Numbered from the stretch's first letter, positions 48,233 to 57,040 are shown. The stretch: 64,000 nt of DNA from Streptomyces xanthophaeus (GCF_000725805.1 NZ_JOFT01000030.1:1-64000), one strand, 5' to 3'. Program-made: numbers and translations. Notes: generated from the letters alone by a model not told the origin.

Positions 48233-49716
48233 GCCCCGCCTCCGGTCCGGTGGCGGGGAGGCGGGGCGGCGGCCAGCGCCCCGTCCGGGTCGCGGTCCGG
48301 GTCCCGGTCCGGGTTCCCGTCCGGCTCCCGGTCGGGCTCCCGGTCGGGACGGGCGGCCGGGTCCGCCCCCGGCGCCGGGGCACCGCTGCTGATCACCTGG
48401 AGGTCGTCGTCGGAGGTCACCACGGGGTGCCAGCCGTGGCGGCCGATCGCCCCCGACAGGGCCCGCACCATCGCCGGATCGAACTGCGCCCCCGCGCACC
48501 GCTCCAGCTCGGCGAGGGCCGTCGGCACCGGGCGGGCCCGGCTGTACGAGCGGGTCGAGGTCATCGCGTCGAAGGCGTCGGCCACCGCCACGACCCGGGC
48601 CAGCACCGGGATCTGCTCGCCGGTCAGCCCGTACGGGTAGCCGGATCCGTCGACCCGCTCGTGGTGGTGCAGGATCGCGGACCGGGCCTCCCGCAGGAAG
48701 CCGATCCCGCGCACCATCTCGTGCCCGTACTCCGGGTGCAGCTCGATGATCCGGCGCTCCTCGGGGGTGAGCGGGCCGTCCTTGCGCAGGAGCCGGGTGG
48801 GGACGCCGAGTTTGCCGACGTCGTGCAGGATCCCGGCGATGCGCACGACCTCCAGGCGGTCCTCGGCCATCCCGAGTTCGCGGGCGATCATCGCGGAGGC
48901 CTGGCCGACGCGTTCGCTGTGGCCCCGCGTGTAGCGGTCCTTGATGTCCACCGCCTGGACGAGGGCCCGGATGGTGGCCCGGTGGGCGGCGCGCTCGCGG
49001 TGGTACTGGGCGAAGACCCAGCAGGAGATGTACATCGGCAGCAGGACGAGCAGTGCGGCCGGGAGCCCGTAAGGGCTGCGCCACATCACGGCCATCATCA
49101 GCCCGGCGAGCCCGTGCAGGCAGTGCGGGGCCAGGGACCGGGTGAGCAGGCCGCGCCAGGCGGTGGCGGCGGACCGGCGTTCGGCGGTGACCAGGACGCC
49201 CCCGTCGAGGGCGGTGAGCACCAGGCAGAAGGTGACGGCGGCGACCGCCGCGGGGAGCATCGCGTACGGGAAGTCGGCCGTCGCGCCGGACGGCCCGGGC
49301 CCTGCGGAGGTGCCCCCGCCGAGCGCGGCCGGGCCGTGCAGCAGGGCGAAGGCCTGCCCCGCGGCCCATGCGGCGATCGCCTGCTGGGCCGCGTGCCACA
49401 TGCGGCGCACCCAGGCGGGCCGCTCCACCACGAGGCCGGCGAGGCCCCCGGGCAGCGCCACGAGCGCGGCGGCGGAGGGCGGCAGCAGGAACACGGCGGC
49501 CATCAGGACGGGGAAGAAGGCGCCGATGCCCTCGGGCATCCGGCTGCCCAGCAGCGGGCAGACCCTGACGAGTTCGCAGCCGAGGTACAGCACGGCCAGC
49601 AGGGCCACGGACCCCCAGGGCGTGCCGGGGGCACAGACGGCCGGGGTGATGCACGCGAATGCCGCGAGGACGGCGCACAGGATGTATGCGCGCGCCCCCG
49701 GCGGAAGTACCCGCAT
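48229..49716 (-). CDS. HD-GYP domain membrane protein (putative c-di-GMP phosphodiesterase)
   Basis: A 495-residue protein. Roughly the first 275 residues form an integral membrane sensor region. The HD-GYP domain follows (about 280-455): YTRGHSERVGQASAMIARELG, GILHDVGKLGVPTRLL (HD), HHHERVDGSGYPYGLTGEQIP (HHE and GYP), VVAVADAFDAMTSTRSY. All catalytic ligands are kept, so hydrolysis of a cyclic dinucleotide is plausible. The C-terminal tail is an acidic/basic dipeptide repeat (REPD/RDPD units, about 460-485). GGGAGGAGAG lies before ATG 49716. It overlaps the next HD-domain gene by four bases. Confidence 0.88.
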   Translation of the reverse strand: MRVLPPGARAYILCAVLAAFACITPAVCAPGTPWGSVALLAVLYLGCELVRVCPLLGSRMPEGIGAFFPVLMAAVFLLPPSAAALVALPGGLAGLVVERPAWVRRMWHAAQQAIAAWAAGQAFALLHGPAALGGGTSAGPGPSGATADFPYAMLPAAVAAVTFCLVLTALDGGVLVTAERRSAATAWRGLLTRSLAPHCLHGLAGLMMAVMWRSPYGLPAALLVLLPMYISCWVFAQYHRERAAHRATIRALVQAVDIKDRYTRGHSERVGQASAMIARELGMAEDRLEVVRIAGILHDVGKLGVPTRLLRKDGPLTPEERRIIELHPEYGHEMVRGIGFLREARSAILHHHERVDGSGYPYGLTGEQIPVLARVVAVADAFDAMTSTRSYSRARPVPTALAELERCAGAQFDPAMVRALSGAIGRHGWHPVVTSDDDLQVISSGAPAPGADPAARPDREPDREPDGNPDRDPDRDPDGALAAAPPPRHRTGGGA

Positions 49717-49834
49717 GGCGCTCTCCTCCCCTGGGCCGTGCGCACCGGGCACCGAATCGAACCGGTACCGATTGGGGAGAATAAGTGGGGCCCCGCAGCA
49801 AGCGGACCACATTTTCACATTGCGGTATGCGGAC

Positions 49835-49881
49835 GCCCCCGGATTAGCACCTTCGAGTGAACGAAGTGCCCGTCCGGGGGC
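49835..49881 (-). terminator. Terminator of the sigR-rsrA operon
   Basis: A two-tier hairpin: outer 9-bp stem GCCCCCGGA/TCCGGGGGC and inner stem around CACCTTCG-agtgaa-CGAAGTG. It starts about 50 bp after the rsrA stop on the minus strand. Confidence 0.72.
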
Positions 49882-49929
49882 GGCTGTTCAACGTCCGGCG
49901 GAACGGCCGGGGAAACGTCCGGGGAAGGG

Positions 49930-50253
49930 TCAGCCGGGCGCCGGGTTGTCGGCGGTGACCGGGGCGTCGGCCGTGACGTCGTGATCGGGCACGGCCTGCC
50001 CGGACCTGATCAGTTCGATCCGGCCCATCACCTTCGACCGCAGGTCCGTCGGCACGTCGTCCGACCCGCAGCAGCGCTTCACCAGCTTCTTCACGGCCTG
50101 TTCGAGGCCGTACTTCTCCAGACAGGGGTTGCACTCGCCGAAGTGGGTCTCGAACTTCGTGCAGTCACTGTCAGGCATCTCATGGTCGAGGAACTCATAA
50201 AGGTGATCCAGGACCTCAGAGCACTCCGTCTCGTGCGGCTCTCCGCAACTCAT
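49930..50253 (-). CDS. rsrA: Zinc-containing thiol-redox anti-sigma factor RsrA
   Basis: A 107-residue ZAS-family anti-sigma factor. The motif HFGECNPC (His-x3-Cys-x2-Cys) with the upstream Cys11 and the CC pair at about 61-62 provides the zinc site and redox switch: disulfide formation ejects zinc and frees SigR. It regulates the response to disulfide stress and mycothiol balance. The start overlaps the sigR stop by four bases (ATGA), the standard arrangement of the operon. The C-terminal tail after residue 85 is divergent. A hairpin terminator follows. Confidence 0.95.
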   Translation of the reverse strand: MSCGEPHETECSEVLDHLYEFLDHEMPDSDCTKFETHFGECNPCLEKYGLEQAVKKLVKRCCGSDDVPTDLRSKVMGRIELIRSGQAVPDHDVTADAPVTADNPAPG

Positions 50254-51059
50254 GAGCCCGAGCCTTTCCGGTCGTTCGACTCTCCGGCGCCCGCGGGGAC
50301 GAGCCCGCGTTCACGGGCATAGTCCTCCAGCATTCCGCGGAGTTGACGGCGGCCACGGTGCAGTCGCGACATGACCGTACCGATGGGTGTACCCATGATG
50401 TCCGCGATCTCCTTGTACGCAAAGCCCTCTACGTCGGCAAGATAGACCGCGATGCGGAACTCCTCCGGAATGGCCTGCAGGGCTTCCTTCACATCCGAAT
50501 CGGGCAGGTGGTCGAGCGCCTGCGACTCGGCCGAGCGCAGACCGGTCGACATGTGCGACTCGGCGCGCGCGAGCTGCCAGTCCTCGATCTCCTCCGCGGC
50601 GCTGCGCTGCGGTTCGCGCTGCTTCTTGCGGTAGGAGTTGATGAAGGTGTTGGTCAGGATGCGGTACAGCCACGCCTTCAGGTTGGTGCCCTCGCGGAAC
50701 TGGTGGAAGGACGCGTATGCCTTCGCGTACGTCTCCTGGACCAGGTCCTCGGCGTCGGCCGGATTGCGCGTCATACGCAGGGCGGCCGAGTACATCTGGT
50801 CGAGGTAGCCGAGGGCATCCCTCTCGAAGCGCGCATTGCGCTCCGGGGTCGTCTCCTCCGCGTGGCCTTCGTCGGTCCCAGCGACAGGACCCACCTCCTC
50901 CGACTGCGTGGCGACTCCGAAAGCGGACCCGCTCGAATCGGAGAATAGTCGACCTTCCCGGACCTCCGCCGCCCGAAGCGAGCTGCGCTTGGGCCCGGGC
51001 AGCACTGTCCAGTCCAGGTCAGCGGCCTGCGGACGGTTGTGGCTGATGACCTGGGTCAT
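50250..51059 (-). CDS. sigR: ECF sigma factor SigR, with long and short forms
   Basis: The ECF sigma factor of the thiol-oxidative stress response. Region 2 is [61 protein letters not shown]; region 4 is [52 protein letters not shown]. Two starts are apparent: ATG 51059, with AGGAGAGGGAG just upstream, gives 269 residues; GTG 50894, directly after GGAGGAG, gives 214 residues beginning [11 protein letters not shown], the S. coelicolor SigR start. The difference is exactly 55 codons, as reported for the unstable SigR' isoform. A perfect SigR promoter sits upstream. Genuinely two products are expected. Confidence 0.95.
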   Translation of the reverse strand: MTQVISHNRPQAADLDWTVLPGPKRSSLRAAEVREGRLFSDSSGSAFGVATQSEEVGPVAGTDEGHAEETTPERNARFERDALGYLDQMYSAALRMTRNPADAEDLVQETYAKAYASFHQFREGTNLKAWLYRILTNTFINSYRKKQREPQRSAAEEIEDWQLARAESHMSTGLRSAESQALDHLPDSDVKEALQAIPEEFRIAVYLADVEGFAYKEIADIMGTPIGTVMSRLHRGRRQLRGMLEDYARERGLVPAGAGESNDRKGSGS

Positions 51060-51107
51060 GCGCTCCCTCTCCTCCGACGATTTCCCGTACGTACCGACAT
51101 CCGGGAC

Positions 51108-51134
51108 AACAGAAGGGCCGCGCGGCACATTCCC
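51108..51134 (-). promoter_or_regulatory. SigR-dependent promoter (sigRp2 type)
   Basis: On the minus strand GGGAAT (51134-51129) is followed after exactly 18 bp by GTT (51110-51108), the SigR consensus. It lies about 50 bp before the long-form sigR ATG, so oxidised RsrA would trigger autoamplification and synthesis of the long isoform. Confidence 0.88.
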
Positions 51135-51297
51135 GTGTGGGGGACGGGTTCCCGGCTCCCGCCGGGCCGCGTACGCCCGCCCGGGCCGCGTACGCCCGCC
51201 CGGGGCGGGAAGCCTCGGCGGGCGGGGTGCACGGCGGCTGCTGACCCGTGCGGCTTCATGCGTCCTTCATGCGGCCGTCATGCGGACCTCGTCCCGG

Positions 51298-51345
51298 CCC
51301 CGTGCGGTGGCGGCCCCGTGCGGTGGCGGCCCCGTGCGGTGGCGG
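51298..51345. repeat. 16-bp tandem repeat, three copies
   Basis: CCCCGTGCGGTGGCGG occurs three times in succession just downstream of the hydrolase stop codon (51356) and upstream of the sigR promoter region. The gap between sigR and the hydrolase (51060-51355) has no gene. Confidence 0.85.
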
Positions 51346-51355
51346 GCGCCGGGCG

Positions 51356-51994
51356 TCAGGCCGCCAGGCCCGTGAGCCAGCCGCCGACCGCCGCGGTGAT
51401 CATGTCGAGGGCCTCCTCCTGGGTCAGGTCCGCCCGCTTCGGCAACGCGAAGCCGTGGTCCCCGAAGGGGATCTCCACCAGCGTGTGCGCGCCCTCGGGG
51501 AACTCCTCCGGACGCCCGAAGGGGTCCCGTCCGCCCTGGACCACGAGGGTGGGCCGCCCGGCCCCGGTCAGCTCGCCCGCCCGGGAGCTCTCCGGCCGGC
51601 CCGGCGGGTGCAGGGGGAAGGCCAGCGCCAGTACCCCGGCCGCGTCCAGCTCGACGGCGGTCCGGCAGGCCACCCGGGCCCCGGCGCTGCGCCCGCCCGC
51701 GACCACCGGCAGCCCGGGCTCCACCAGCGCCGGCCACAGCCCGCGCCAGCCCTCGTCCAGCACCTTGGGCGCGGCGGCGACCTTCTTTCCCGCCACCCGC
51801 CAGGGCTGCTCCACCAGGGCCACGGTGATCCCCAGGGGCGGCAGGGCCGCCGCCAGGGCCGTCAGGTCACGTGCCTCGATGCCGCCGCCGGCGCCGTGGC
51901 TCACGGCGAGGACGAGGCGGGCCCCGGGGGCCGGGTGCCAGGTGATGCGGGCCTCGCCCGCCGGGGTGTCGACGCTCTCGGTACGCGTGGTCAT
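51356..51994 (-). CDS. Alpha/beta family hydrolase
   Basis: A 212-residue KANL3/Tex30-type or dienelactone-hydrolase-like protein. LVLAVSHGAGGGIEARDL carries the oxyanion region, VVAGGRSAGARVACRTA has the nucleophile elbow GxSxG variant (GRSAG), PTLVVQGGRDPFG has the acidic residue, and PFGDHGFALPK the catalytic His. Substrate is unknown. ATG 51994 is chosen with GGGGGG close upstream. The preceding gene on this strand encodes the SRAP protein 26 bp upstream, so the two may be co-transcribed. The C-terminus is followed by a small tandem repeat. Confidence 0.85.
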   Translation of the reverse strand: MTTRTESVDTPAGEARITWHPAPGARLVLAVSHGAGGGIEARDLTALAAALPPLGITVALVEQPWRVAGKKVAAAPKVLDEGWRGLWPALVEPGLPVVAGGRSAGARVACRTAVELDAAGVLALAFPLHPPGRPESSRAGELTGAGRPTLVVQGGRDPFGRPEEFPEGAHTLVEIPFGDHGFALPKRADLTQEEALDMITAAVGGWLTGLAA

Positions 51995-52020
51995 GCCCCC
52001 CATCGTGCCGTCCCTGCCGG

Positions 52021-52839
52021 TCAGAAGAGGGTGCCCTCCTCCGGCGCGGCGAGTTCCTCCAGCAGCTCCGGCCCGTTGTTGCGCACGCTGCTCACCGCGG
52101 TGGACACCGGGTAGGCGCGCATCAGCCCGCCCGGCGGCGGCGCCAGCAGGTCCCGCAGCGAGCCCTCGGTGTCGGTGTCCGCCGGATCCAGCCAGGCGTC
52201 CCAGCGGTCCGGGGTGAGCATCAGGGGCATCCGGGGGTGGATCTCGGAGAGCGAGCGCGGGCCCTCGGCGGGGGCCACGCCCAGCGGCCCGGTCTCGGCC
52301 TCGGTGGTGATCACCGAGCAGGTGACCCGCCAGGCGAGCGGGTGCGCGTCGGGCAGGGTCCGGTCGCGCCAGAACTCGTATATCCCGGCCATCGCGAAGA
52401 CGGAGCCGTCCGAGGGGAGCACGAAGTACGGCTGCTTGCGGGCCCGCTTCTTCTTCCCCTCGACCTCCAGCTGCCGCTCGTCGTGGGCGGTGACCCACTC
52501 GTAGTAGCCGTCGGCGGGGACGATGCAGCGGCGCTGCGCGAAGGGCCGGCGGAAGGAGGGCTTCTCCGCGAGGGTCTCGGACCGGGCGTTGATCATCCGG
52601 GCGGCGCCGTCGGGGTTCTGCGCCCAGGAGGGCACGAGCCCCCACCGCAGGACGCGCAACTGGCGAACCGGACGCGGGTCCCGGGCGTCCTTCAAGGGAC
52701 GGTCGAGGACGACGTGGACCTCTTTCGTCGGCGCCACGTTCCAGTCGGGGGCCAGGGACTCCTCAGGCTCCCACCGCTCGATGCCGAAGGCCTCCACCAG
52801 GTCCTCGGGCTTACGGCTCGCCGCATACCTTCCGCACAT
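52021..52839 (-). CDS. SOS response-associated peptidase (SRAP; YedK/HMCES)
   Basis: A 272-residue protein that shields abasic sites in single-stranded DNA by covalent linkage. The start must be ATG 52839 because the family requires Cys2 as the reactive residue after Met removal (MCGRYA). Other conserved elements: WNVAPT, LRWGLVPSWA, MINARSETL, CIVPADGYYEW (catalytic Glu), and HPRMPLML (catalytic His). A Lys-rich insert (EGKKKRARKQPYFV) follows YYEW. Translation from 52872 would add residues ahead of Cys2 and is rejected. It is followed by the hydrolase gene and is divergent from the M50 protease gene. Confidence 0.93.
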   Translation of the reverse strand: MCGRYAASRKPEDLVEAFGIERWEPEESLAPDWNVAPTKEVHVVLDRPLKDARDPRPVRQLRVLRWGLVPSWAQNPDGAARMINARSETLAEKPSFRRPFAQRRCIVPADGYYEWVTAHDERQLEVEGKKKRARKQPYFVLPSDGSVFAMAGIYEFWRDRTLPDAHPLAWRVTCSVITTEAETGPLGVAPAEGPRSLSEIHPRMPLMLTPDRWDAWLDPADTDTEGSLRDLLAPPPGGLMRAYPVSTAVSSVRNNGPELLEELAAPEEGTLF

Positions 52840-52892
52840 GACTGCCACACTGCCATGGCACCCGACCACCACCGCAAGGAGTCCGCCACTTC

Positions 52893-53603
52893 ATGGACAG
52901 CACGACGGCCGGCCTGTGGGACCGGCTCACGGGCATACAGACGGCCCCCGAGCAGTGGCTGGTGATCGCGACCGCGCTGGTCGCGCTGGCTGCCGTGGGG
53001 CCCCGCCCGCTGTGGCGGATCTCGCGCAACGCCGTGACCATCGCGCACGAGGGCGGGCACGGTCTGCTGGCGCTGCTGACCGGCCGGCGCCTGGACGGGA
53101 TACGGCTGCACTCCGACACCAGCGGGGTCACCGTCAGCCGCGGACGCCCCACCGGGCCCGGGATGATCCTGACCGCCGCCGCCGGGTACACCGCGCCCTC
53201 GCTGCTGGGGCTGGGCGGGGCGGCGCTGCTGTCGGCGCACCGGATCACCCTGCTCCTGTGGGCGGCGACCGCCCTGCTGCTGGTGATGCTGGTGATGATC
53301 CGCAACGCCTACGGCGCCCTCACCGTGGTCCTGACCGGCGGAACCTTCCTGCTGGTCTCCTGGCTGGCGCCGGCCGAGGTACAGGCCGTGTTCGCGTACG
53401 CGGTGGTGTGGTTCCTGCTGCTCGGCGGGGTCCGGCCGGTCTTCGAGCTCCAGGCCAAGCGGCGGCACGGCGGGGCTCCTGATTCCGACGCCGACCAGCT
53501 GGGACGTCTCACGCACGTCCACCCGGTGGTGTGGCTGATCCTCTTCCACGTCGTCGCACTGTGCTCCCTGATCGGCGGCGGGCGCTGGCTGCTCGGCTTC
53601 TGA
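52893..53603 (+). CDS. M50 family membrane metallopeptidase
   Basis: A 236-residue integral membrane protein. The zinc motif HEGGH (HExxH; VTIAHEGGHGLLALLTGRRL, about 51-70) is followed by five or six hydrophobic segments. The second motif NxxPxxxxDG of site-2 proteases is not obvious, so it belongs to the M50B-like peptidase family common in actinobacteria, of unknown substrate. It may process membrane proteins or simply be a membrane scaffold. Start ATG 52893 follows AAGGAG by about 10 bases. It lies just upstream of aroA, 53 bp apart on the same strand. Confidence 0.85.
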   Translation: MDSTTAGLWDRLTGIQTAPEQWLVIATALVALAAVGPRPLWRISRNAVTIAHEGGHGLLALLTGRRLDGIRLHSDTSGVTVSRGRPTGPGMILTAAAGYTAPSLLGLGGAALLSAHRITLLLWAATALLLVMLVMIRNAYGALTVVLTGGTFLLVSWLAPAEVQAVFAYAVVWFLLLGGVRPVFELQAKRRHGGAPDSDADQLGRLTHVHPVVWLILFHVVALCSLIGGGRWLLGF

Positions 53604-53656
53604 GACGGGGCCGCGATCAAGATCTGTGGCCATGGGAAGCCACTAAAGTGGGGGCC

Positions 53657-55030
53657 ATGACCGAGACCCCCGCGCTCCCCGTCCTCTGGCCCGCCCCGAC
53701 CGCCGACACCGCCGTCCACGCCACCGTCACCGTGCCGGGTTCCAAGTCGGTCACCAACCGCGCGCTCGTCCTGGCCGCCCTGGCCTCGGAGCCGGGCTGG
53801 GTGCGCCGTCCGCTGCGCTCGCGCGACTCCCAGCTGATGTCGGACGCGCTGCGCGCGATGGGCGTGGGCATCGAGGAGACCGTCTCCTCCAGCTCCGCGG
53901 GCGAGGGCGCGAGCGGTGAGGCCTGGCGGGTCATCCCCGCCGCCCTGCACGGCCCGACGACCGTGGACGTCGGCAACGCGGGCACGGTCATGCGCTTCCT
54001 GCCGCCCGTCGCCACCCTCGCCGACGGCGACATCCGCTTCGACGGCGACCCGCGGTCCTACGAGCGCCCGCTGGGCCAGGTCATCACCGCGCTGCGCACC
54101 CTCGGCGCCCGGATCGACGACGACGGCCGCGGCGCGCTGCCGCTGACCGTCCAGGGCGGCGGGGCCCTGGAGGGCGGCACGGTCGAGATCGACGCCTCCA
54201 ACTCCTCGCAGTTCGTCTCCGCGCTGCTGCTCTCCGCCCCGCGCTTCAACCAGGGCGTCGAGGTCCGGCACGTGGGCGGCAACCTGCCCTCGATGCCGCA
54301 CATCCGGATGACGGTGGAGATGCTGCGCGCGGCGGGCGCCCAGGTGGACACCCCCGAGGCGGGCGGCGAGAAGGACGTGTGGCGGGTCGCCCCCGGCGCG
54401 CTGCTGGGCCGCGACATGGTGGTGGAGCCGGATCTCTCCAACGCCCAGCCCTTCATGGCCGCCGCCCTGATCACCGGCGGTACGGTCACCATCCCGGACT
54501 GGCCGCGCCGCACCACCCAGCCCGGTGACGCGCTGCGCCGGATCTTCACCGAGATGGGCGGCTCCTGCGAGCTGACCGACGACGGCCTGGTCTTCACCGG
54601 CACCGGCAAGATCCACGGCATCGACGTGGACCTGAGCGAGGTCGGCGAGCTCACCCCGGGCATCGCCGCGGTCGCGGCGCTGGCCGATTCGGAGTCCGTC
54701 CTGCGCGGGGTCGCGCACCTGCGGCTGCACGAGACGGACCGGCTGGCCGCCCTGACCCGGGAGATCAACGCGCTCGGCGGCGACGTCACCGAGACCGCGG
54801 ACGGTCTGCACATCCGGCCGCGCCCGCTGCACGGCGGCACCTTCCACACGTACGACGACCACCGGATGGCCACCGCGGGCGCGGTGATCGGCCTGGCGGT
54901 GCAGGACGTGATGATCGAGAACGTGGCGACCACCGCGAAGACCCTCCCGGACTTCCCGGCGATGTGGACGGACATGCTCGCCGGGGACGGCGGGCCCGCG
55001 GCGGCCCCCGTAGCGGGTGCGGGAGCGTAG
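53657..55030 (+). CDS. aroA: 5-enolpyruvylshikimate-3-phosphate synthase
   Basis: The 457-residue sixth enzyme of the shikimate pathway, joining phosphoenolpyruvate to shikimate-3-phosphate. The N-terminal VPGSKSVTNRALVLAALA holds the catalytic Lys; GNAGTVMRFLPPVA is the PEP-binding signature; SSQFVSALLLSAPRF and HETDRLAALTREINALGG follow, with HRMATAGAVIGLA near the C-terminus. Compared with E. coli AroA it has a Gly/Ser-rich insert around residues 75-90 (SSSSAGEGASGE). Start ATG 53657 gives the usual N-terminus. rsgA follows 8 bp after its stop, so the two are an operon. Confidence 0.95.
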   Translation: MTETPALPVLWPAPTADTAVHATVTVPGSKSVTNRALVLAALASEPGWVRRPLRSRDSQLMSDALRAMGVGIEETVSSSSAGEGASGEAWRVIPAALHGPTTVDVGNAGTVMRFLPPVATLADGDIRFDGDPRSYERPLGQVITALRTLGARIDDDGRGALPLTVQGGGALEGGTVEIDASNSSQFVSALLLSAPRFNQGVEVRHVGGNLPSMPHIRMTVEMLRAAGAQVDTPEAGGEKDVWRVAPGALLGRDMVVEPDLSNAQPFMAAALITGGTVTIPDWPRRTTQPGDALRRIFTEMGGSCELTDDGLVFTGTGKIHGIDVDLSEVGELTPGIAAVAALADSESVLRGVAHLRLHETDRLAALTREINALGGDVTETADGLHIRPRPLHGGTFHTYDDHRMATAGAVIGLAVQDVMIENVATTAKTLPDFPAMWTDMLAGDGGPAAAPVAGAGA

Positions 55031-55038
55031 GGCCCGTC

Positions 55039-56049
55039 ATGCGCAGGTACGGCAAGCACACCGACGAGGACGACATCCGCCAGCGGCCCAACCCCAAGGG
55101 CAACCGGCCGCGGACGAACATCCGGCCCAAGCACGAGGACGCCTCCGAGGGCTTCGTCCTCACCGTCGACCGGGGCCGGCTGACCTGCCTGGTCGGGGAC
55201 CGCACGGTGCACGCCATGAAGTCCAGGGAGCTGGGCCGCAAGGCGGCGGTGGTCGGTGACCAGGTCTGGATCGTCGGCGACCTCTCCGGCAAGAAGGACA
55301 CCCTGGCCCGGATCGTACGGATCGAGGAGCGCAAGTCCGTCCTGCGGCGCACCGCCGACGACGACGACCCGTACGAGCGCGTGGTCGTCGCCAACGCCGA
55401 CCAGCTGGCCATCGTCACGGCCCTGGCGGACCCGGAGCCCCGGCCCCGGATGATCGACCGCTGCCTGGTGGCGGCGTACGACGCCGGGCTGGAGCCGCTG
55501 CTGGTGCTCACCAAGTCCGATCTGACCTCCGCCGACAAGATCCTGGAGATCTACTCCACCTTCGGCCTGAACTACGTCGTCACCAACCGCGAGGAACTCG
55601 CGACGGGCGACGCCGCCGACCGGGTGCGGGAGCGGCTGAACGGCCGGATCACCGCCTTCGTGGGCCACTCGGGCGTGGGCAAGACCACCCTGGTCAACTC
55701 GCTGGTCGCCGAGGGCCGCCAGCGCGCCACCGGTCACGTCAACGCGGTGACCGGCCGCGGCCGGCACACCACCACCTCGGCGCTGGCCCTGCCGCTGCCG
55801 GGCGGCGACGGCTGGGTCATCGACACCCCGGGCGTGCGCTCCTTCGGGCTGCACCACGTGGATCCCTCCCGGGTGATCCTGGCCTTCCCCGACCTGGTGC
55901 CGGGCACGGAGGGCTGCCCGCGCGCGTGCAGCCACGACGAGACGGACTGTGCGCTCGACGCGTGGGTGGAGGACGGCCACGCGGACCCGGCGCGGCTGTA
56001 CTCGCTGCGGCGGCTGCTCCAGACGCGCGAACGCCGCGAGGGCGACTGA
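55039..56049 (+). CDS. rsgA: Ribosome small subunit-dependent GTPase A
   Basis: A 336-residue circularly permuted GTPase that assists late 30S subunit maturation. After an OB-fold domain, G-motifs appear in permuted order: LTKSDL (G4), GHSGVGKTTLVNSL (G1 P-loop), GRGRHTTTSA (G2) and DTPGVRSF (G3). A C-terminal zinc knuckle is CPRACSHDETDC. A basic N-terminus (RRYGKHTDEDDIRQRPNPKGNRPRTNIRPKHE) may contact rRNA. ATG 55039 starts 8 bp after the aroA stop, a conserved streptomycete pairing. Confidence 0.94.
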   Translation: MRRYGKHTDEDDIRQRPNPKGNRPRTNIRPKHEDASEGFVLTVDRGRLTCLVGDRTVHAMKSRELGRKAAVVGDQVWIVGDLSGKKDTLARIVRIEERKSVLRRTADDDDPYERVVVANADQLAIVTALADPEPRPRMIDRCLVAAYDAGLEPLLVLTKSDLTSADKILEIYSTFGLNYVVTNREELATGDAADRVRERLNGRITAFVGHSGVGKTTLVNSLVAEGRQRATGHVNAVTGRGRHTTTSALALPLPGGDGWVIDTPGVRSFGLHHVDPSRVILAFPDLVPGTEGCPRACSHDETDCALDAWVEDGHADPARLYSLRRLLQTRERREGD

Positions 56050-56181
56050 CCCGTCCGGCGCCGCACCGCGGGGTTTGCGGAGGGCCGCGGCTGGTAAATG
56101 GATAGTCGCACCAAGTGGCGCGCAGGTTCAGGCCGGACGTCGGGCCCAGACCGTGTCACGTGACGCGGGGAGGCATTCGAC

Positions 56182-56505
56182 ATGGCGTGGCTGCTCGTCG
56201 TGGTCGCGGGAATCCTGGAGACCGGCTTCGCGGTCTGCCTCAAGCTGTCCCACGGCTTCACCCGGCTGTGGCCGACCATCGCCTTCGCGTGCTTCGCCCT
56301 CGGCAGCTTCGGCCTGCTGACCCTGGCGCTCAAGAAGCTGGACGTGGGTCCCGCGTACGCAGTGTGGACGGGCATCGGGGCGGCCGGGACGGCGATCTAC
56401 GGCATGGTCTTCCTCGGGGACCTCGTCTCCACCCTCAAGCTCGTGTCCATCTCGCTGGTCATCCTGGGGGTCATCGGGCTCCAGCTGTCCGGCTCCGCGC
56501 ACTGA
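56182..56505 (+). CDS. Small multidrug resistance (SMR) efflux protein, SugE/Gdx type
   Basis: A 107-residue, four-helix membrane transporter. The essential membrane Glu is in VVVAGILETGFAVCLKLSHG (about Glu13); later helices include YAVWTGIGAAGTAIYGMVFLGD. The Gly/Trp pattern WTGIGAAG and the short second loop resemble the guanidinium-exporter (Gdx/SugE) branch rather than EmrE-like drug pumps, an inference by eye. GGGGAGG lies about 9 bases before the ATG. The upstream 130 bp was scanned for a guanidine riboswitch and none could be established. Its 3' end overlaps the convergent TetR gene by 35 bp. Confidence 0.87.
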   Translation: MAWLLVVVAGILETGFAVCLKLSHGFTRLWPTIAFACFALGSFGLLTLALKKLDVGPAYAVWTGIGAAGTAIYGMVFLGDLVSTLKLVSISLVILGVIGLQLSGSAH

Positions 56506-57040
56506 ACGGCCGCAGCAGCTCGGCGAGCGCGGGCCCGGCGGGGCCCTCCGGCGGGGCTATCACGTAGGAGAGCGCGAGCCGGACGGCGAGTTCGCACCGC
56601 TGCGGCCCCTCCCCCGGCGTCAGGGCCGCGGCCGCCCGGTCCCGTACCTCGCGGGCCAGCTGCCCGGGCCCCTGCGGGCCGCCGCCCGGCCGCGCGGACG
56701 GGCCCGGGGCGGGCAGGGCGGTGTTCCAGGCCCCGGTGAGCAGGGCCCGTACGAGGGGCTGCGCGCGGGCCGCGCGTACGGTCCATTCGGCGACGGCCAG
56801 GAGCCGCTCGGCGGTCGTGGCCGGGCTGCCCAGGGCGCGGTCCACCCCGTCGAGGTACCGGTCGGCCTCGCGCCGGACCAGGGCCCGGCCGAGGCCCGCC
56901 TTGCCGCCGAACTCGTTGTAGAGGGTCTGGCGGGACACCCCGGCGGCCGCCGCGACCTCGACCATCCGCACCGCGGGCCAGGGGCGGGCGGTCAGCGCGG
57001 CTGCGGCCGCTTCCAGCAAGGACTCCCGGGCTTCCGGCAT
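56471..57040 (-). CDS. TetR family transcriptional regulator
   Basis: A 189-residue TetR protein. The HTH is in RESLLEAAAAALTARPWPAVRMVEVAAAAGVSRQTLYNEFGGKAGLGRALVRREADRYL (about 5-63). The ligand domain has no recognised motif and a Pro/Gly-rich loop (PAPGPSARPGGGPQGPG). It is convergent with the SMR pump gene and their coding regions overlap by 35 bp, so antisense interference is possible. Whether it represses the pump is unproven, since they do not share a promoter region. Confidence 0.88.
   Translation of the reverse strand: MPEARESLLEAAAAALTARPWPAVRMVEVAAAAGVSRQTLYNEFGGKAGLGRALVRREADRYLDGVDRALGSPATTAERLLAVAEWTVRAARAQPLVRALLTGAWNTALPAPGPSARPGGGPQGPGQLAREVRDRAAAALTPGEGPQRCELAVRLALSYVIAPPEGPAGPALAELLRPFSARSRTAGAR

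Noticed and set aside
46955..49810. A single 951-codon frame on the minus strand
   Set aside because: Its first two thirds are a shadow of the intact HD-GYP gene; only the segment from 48232 down is real coding sequence.
56050..56181. Guanidine riboswitch upstream of the SMR gene
   Set aside because: The conserved ykkC or mini-ykkC core sequences could not be found; only a loose hairpin with GGACGT is present.
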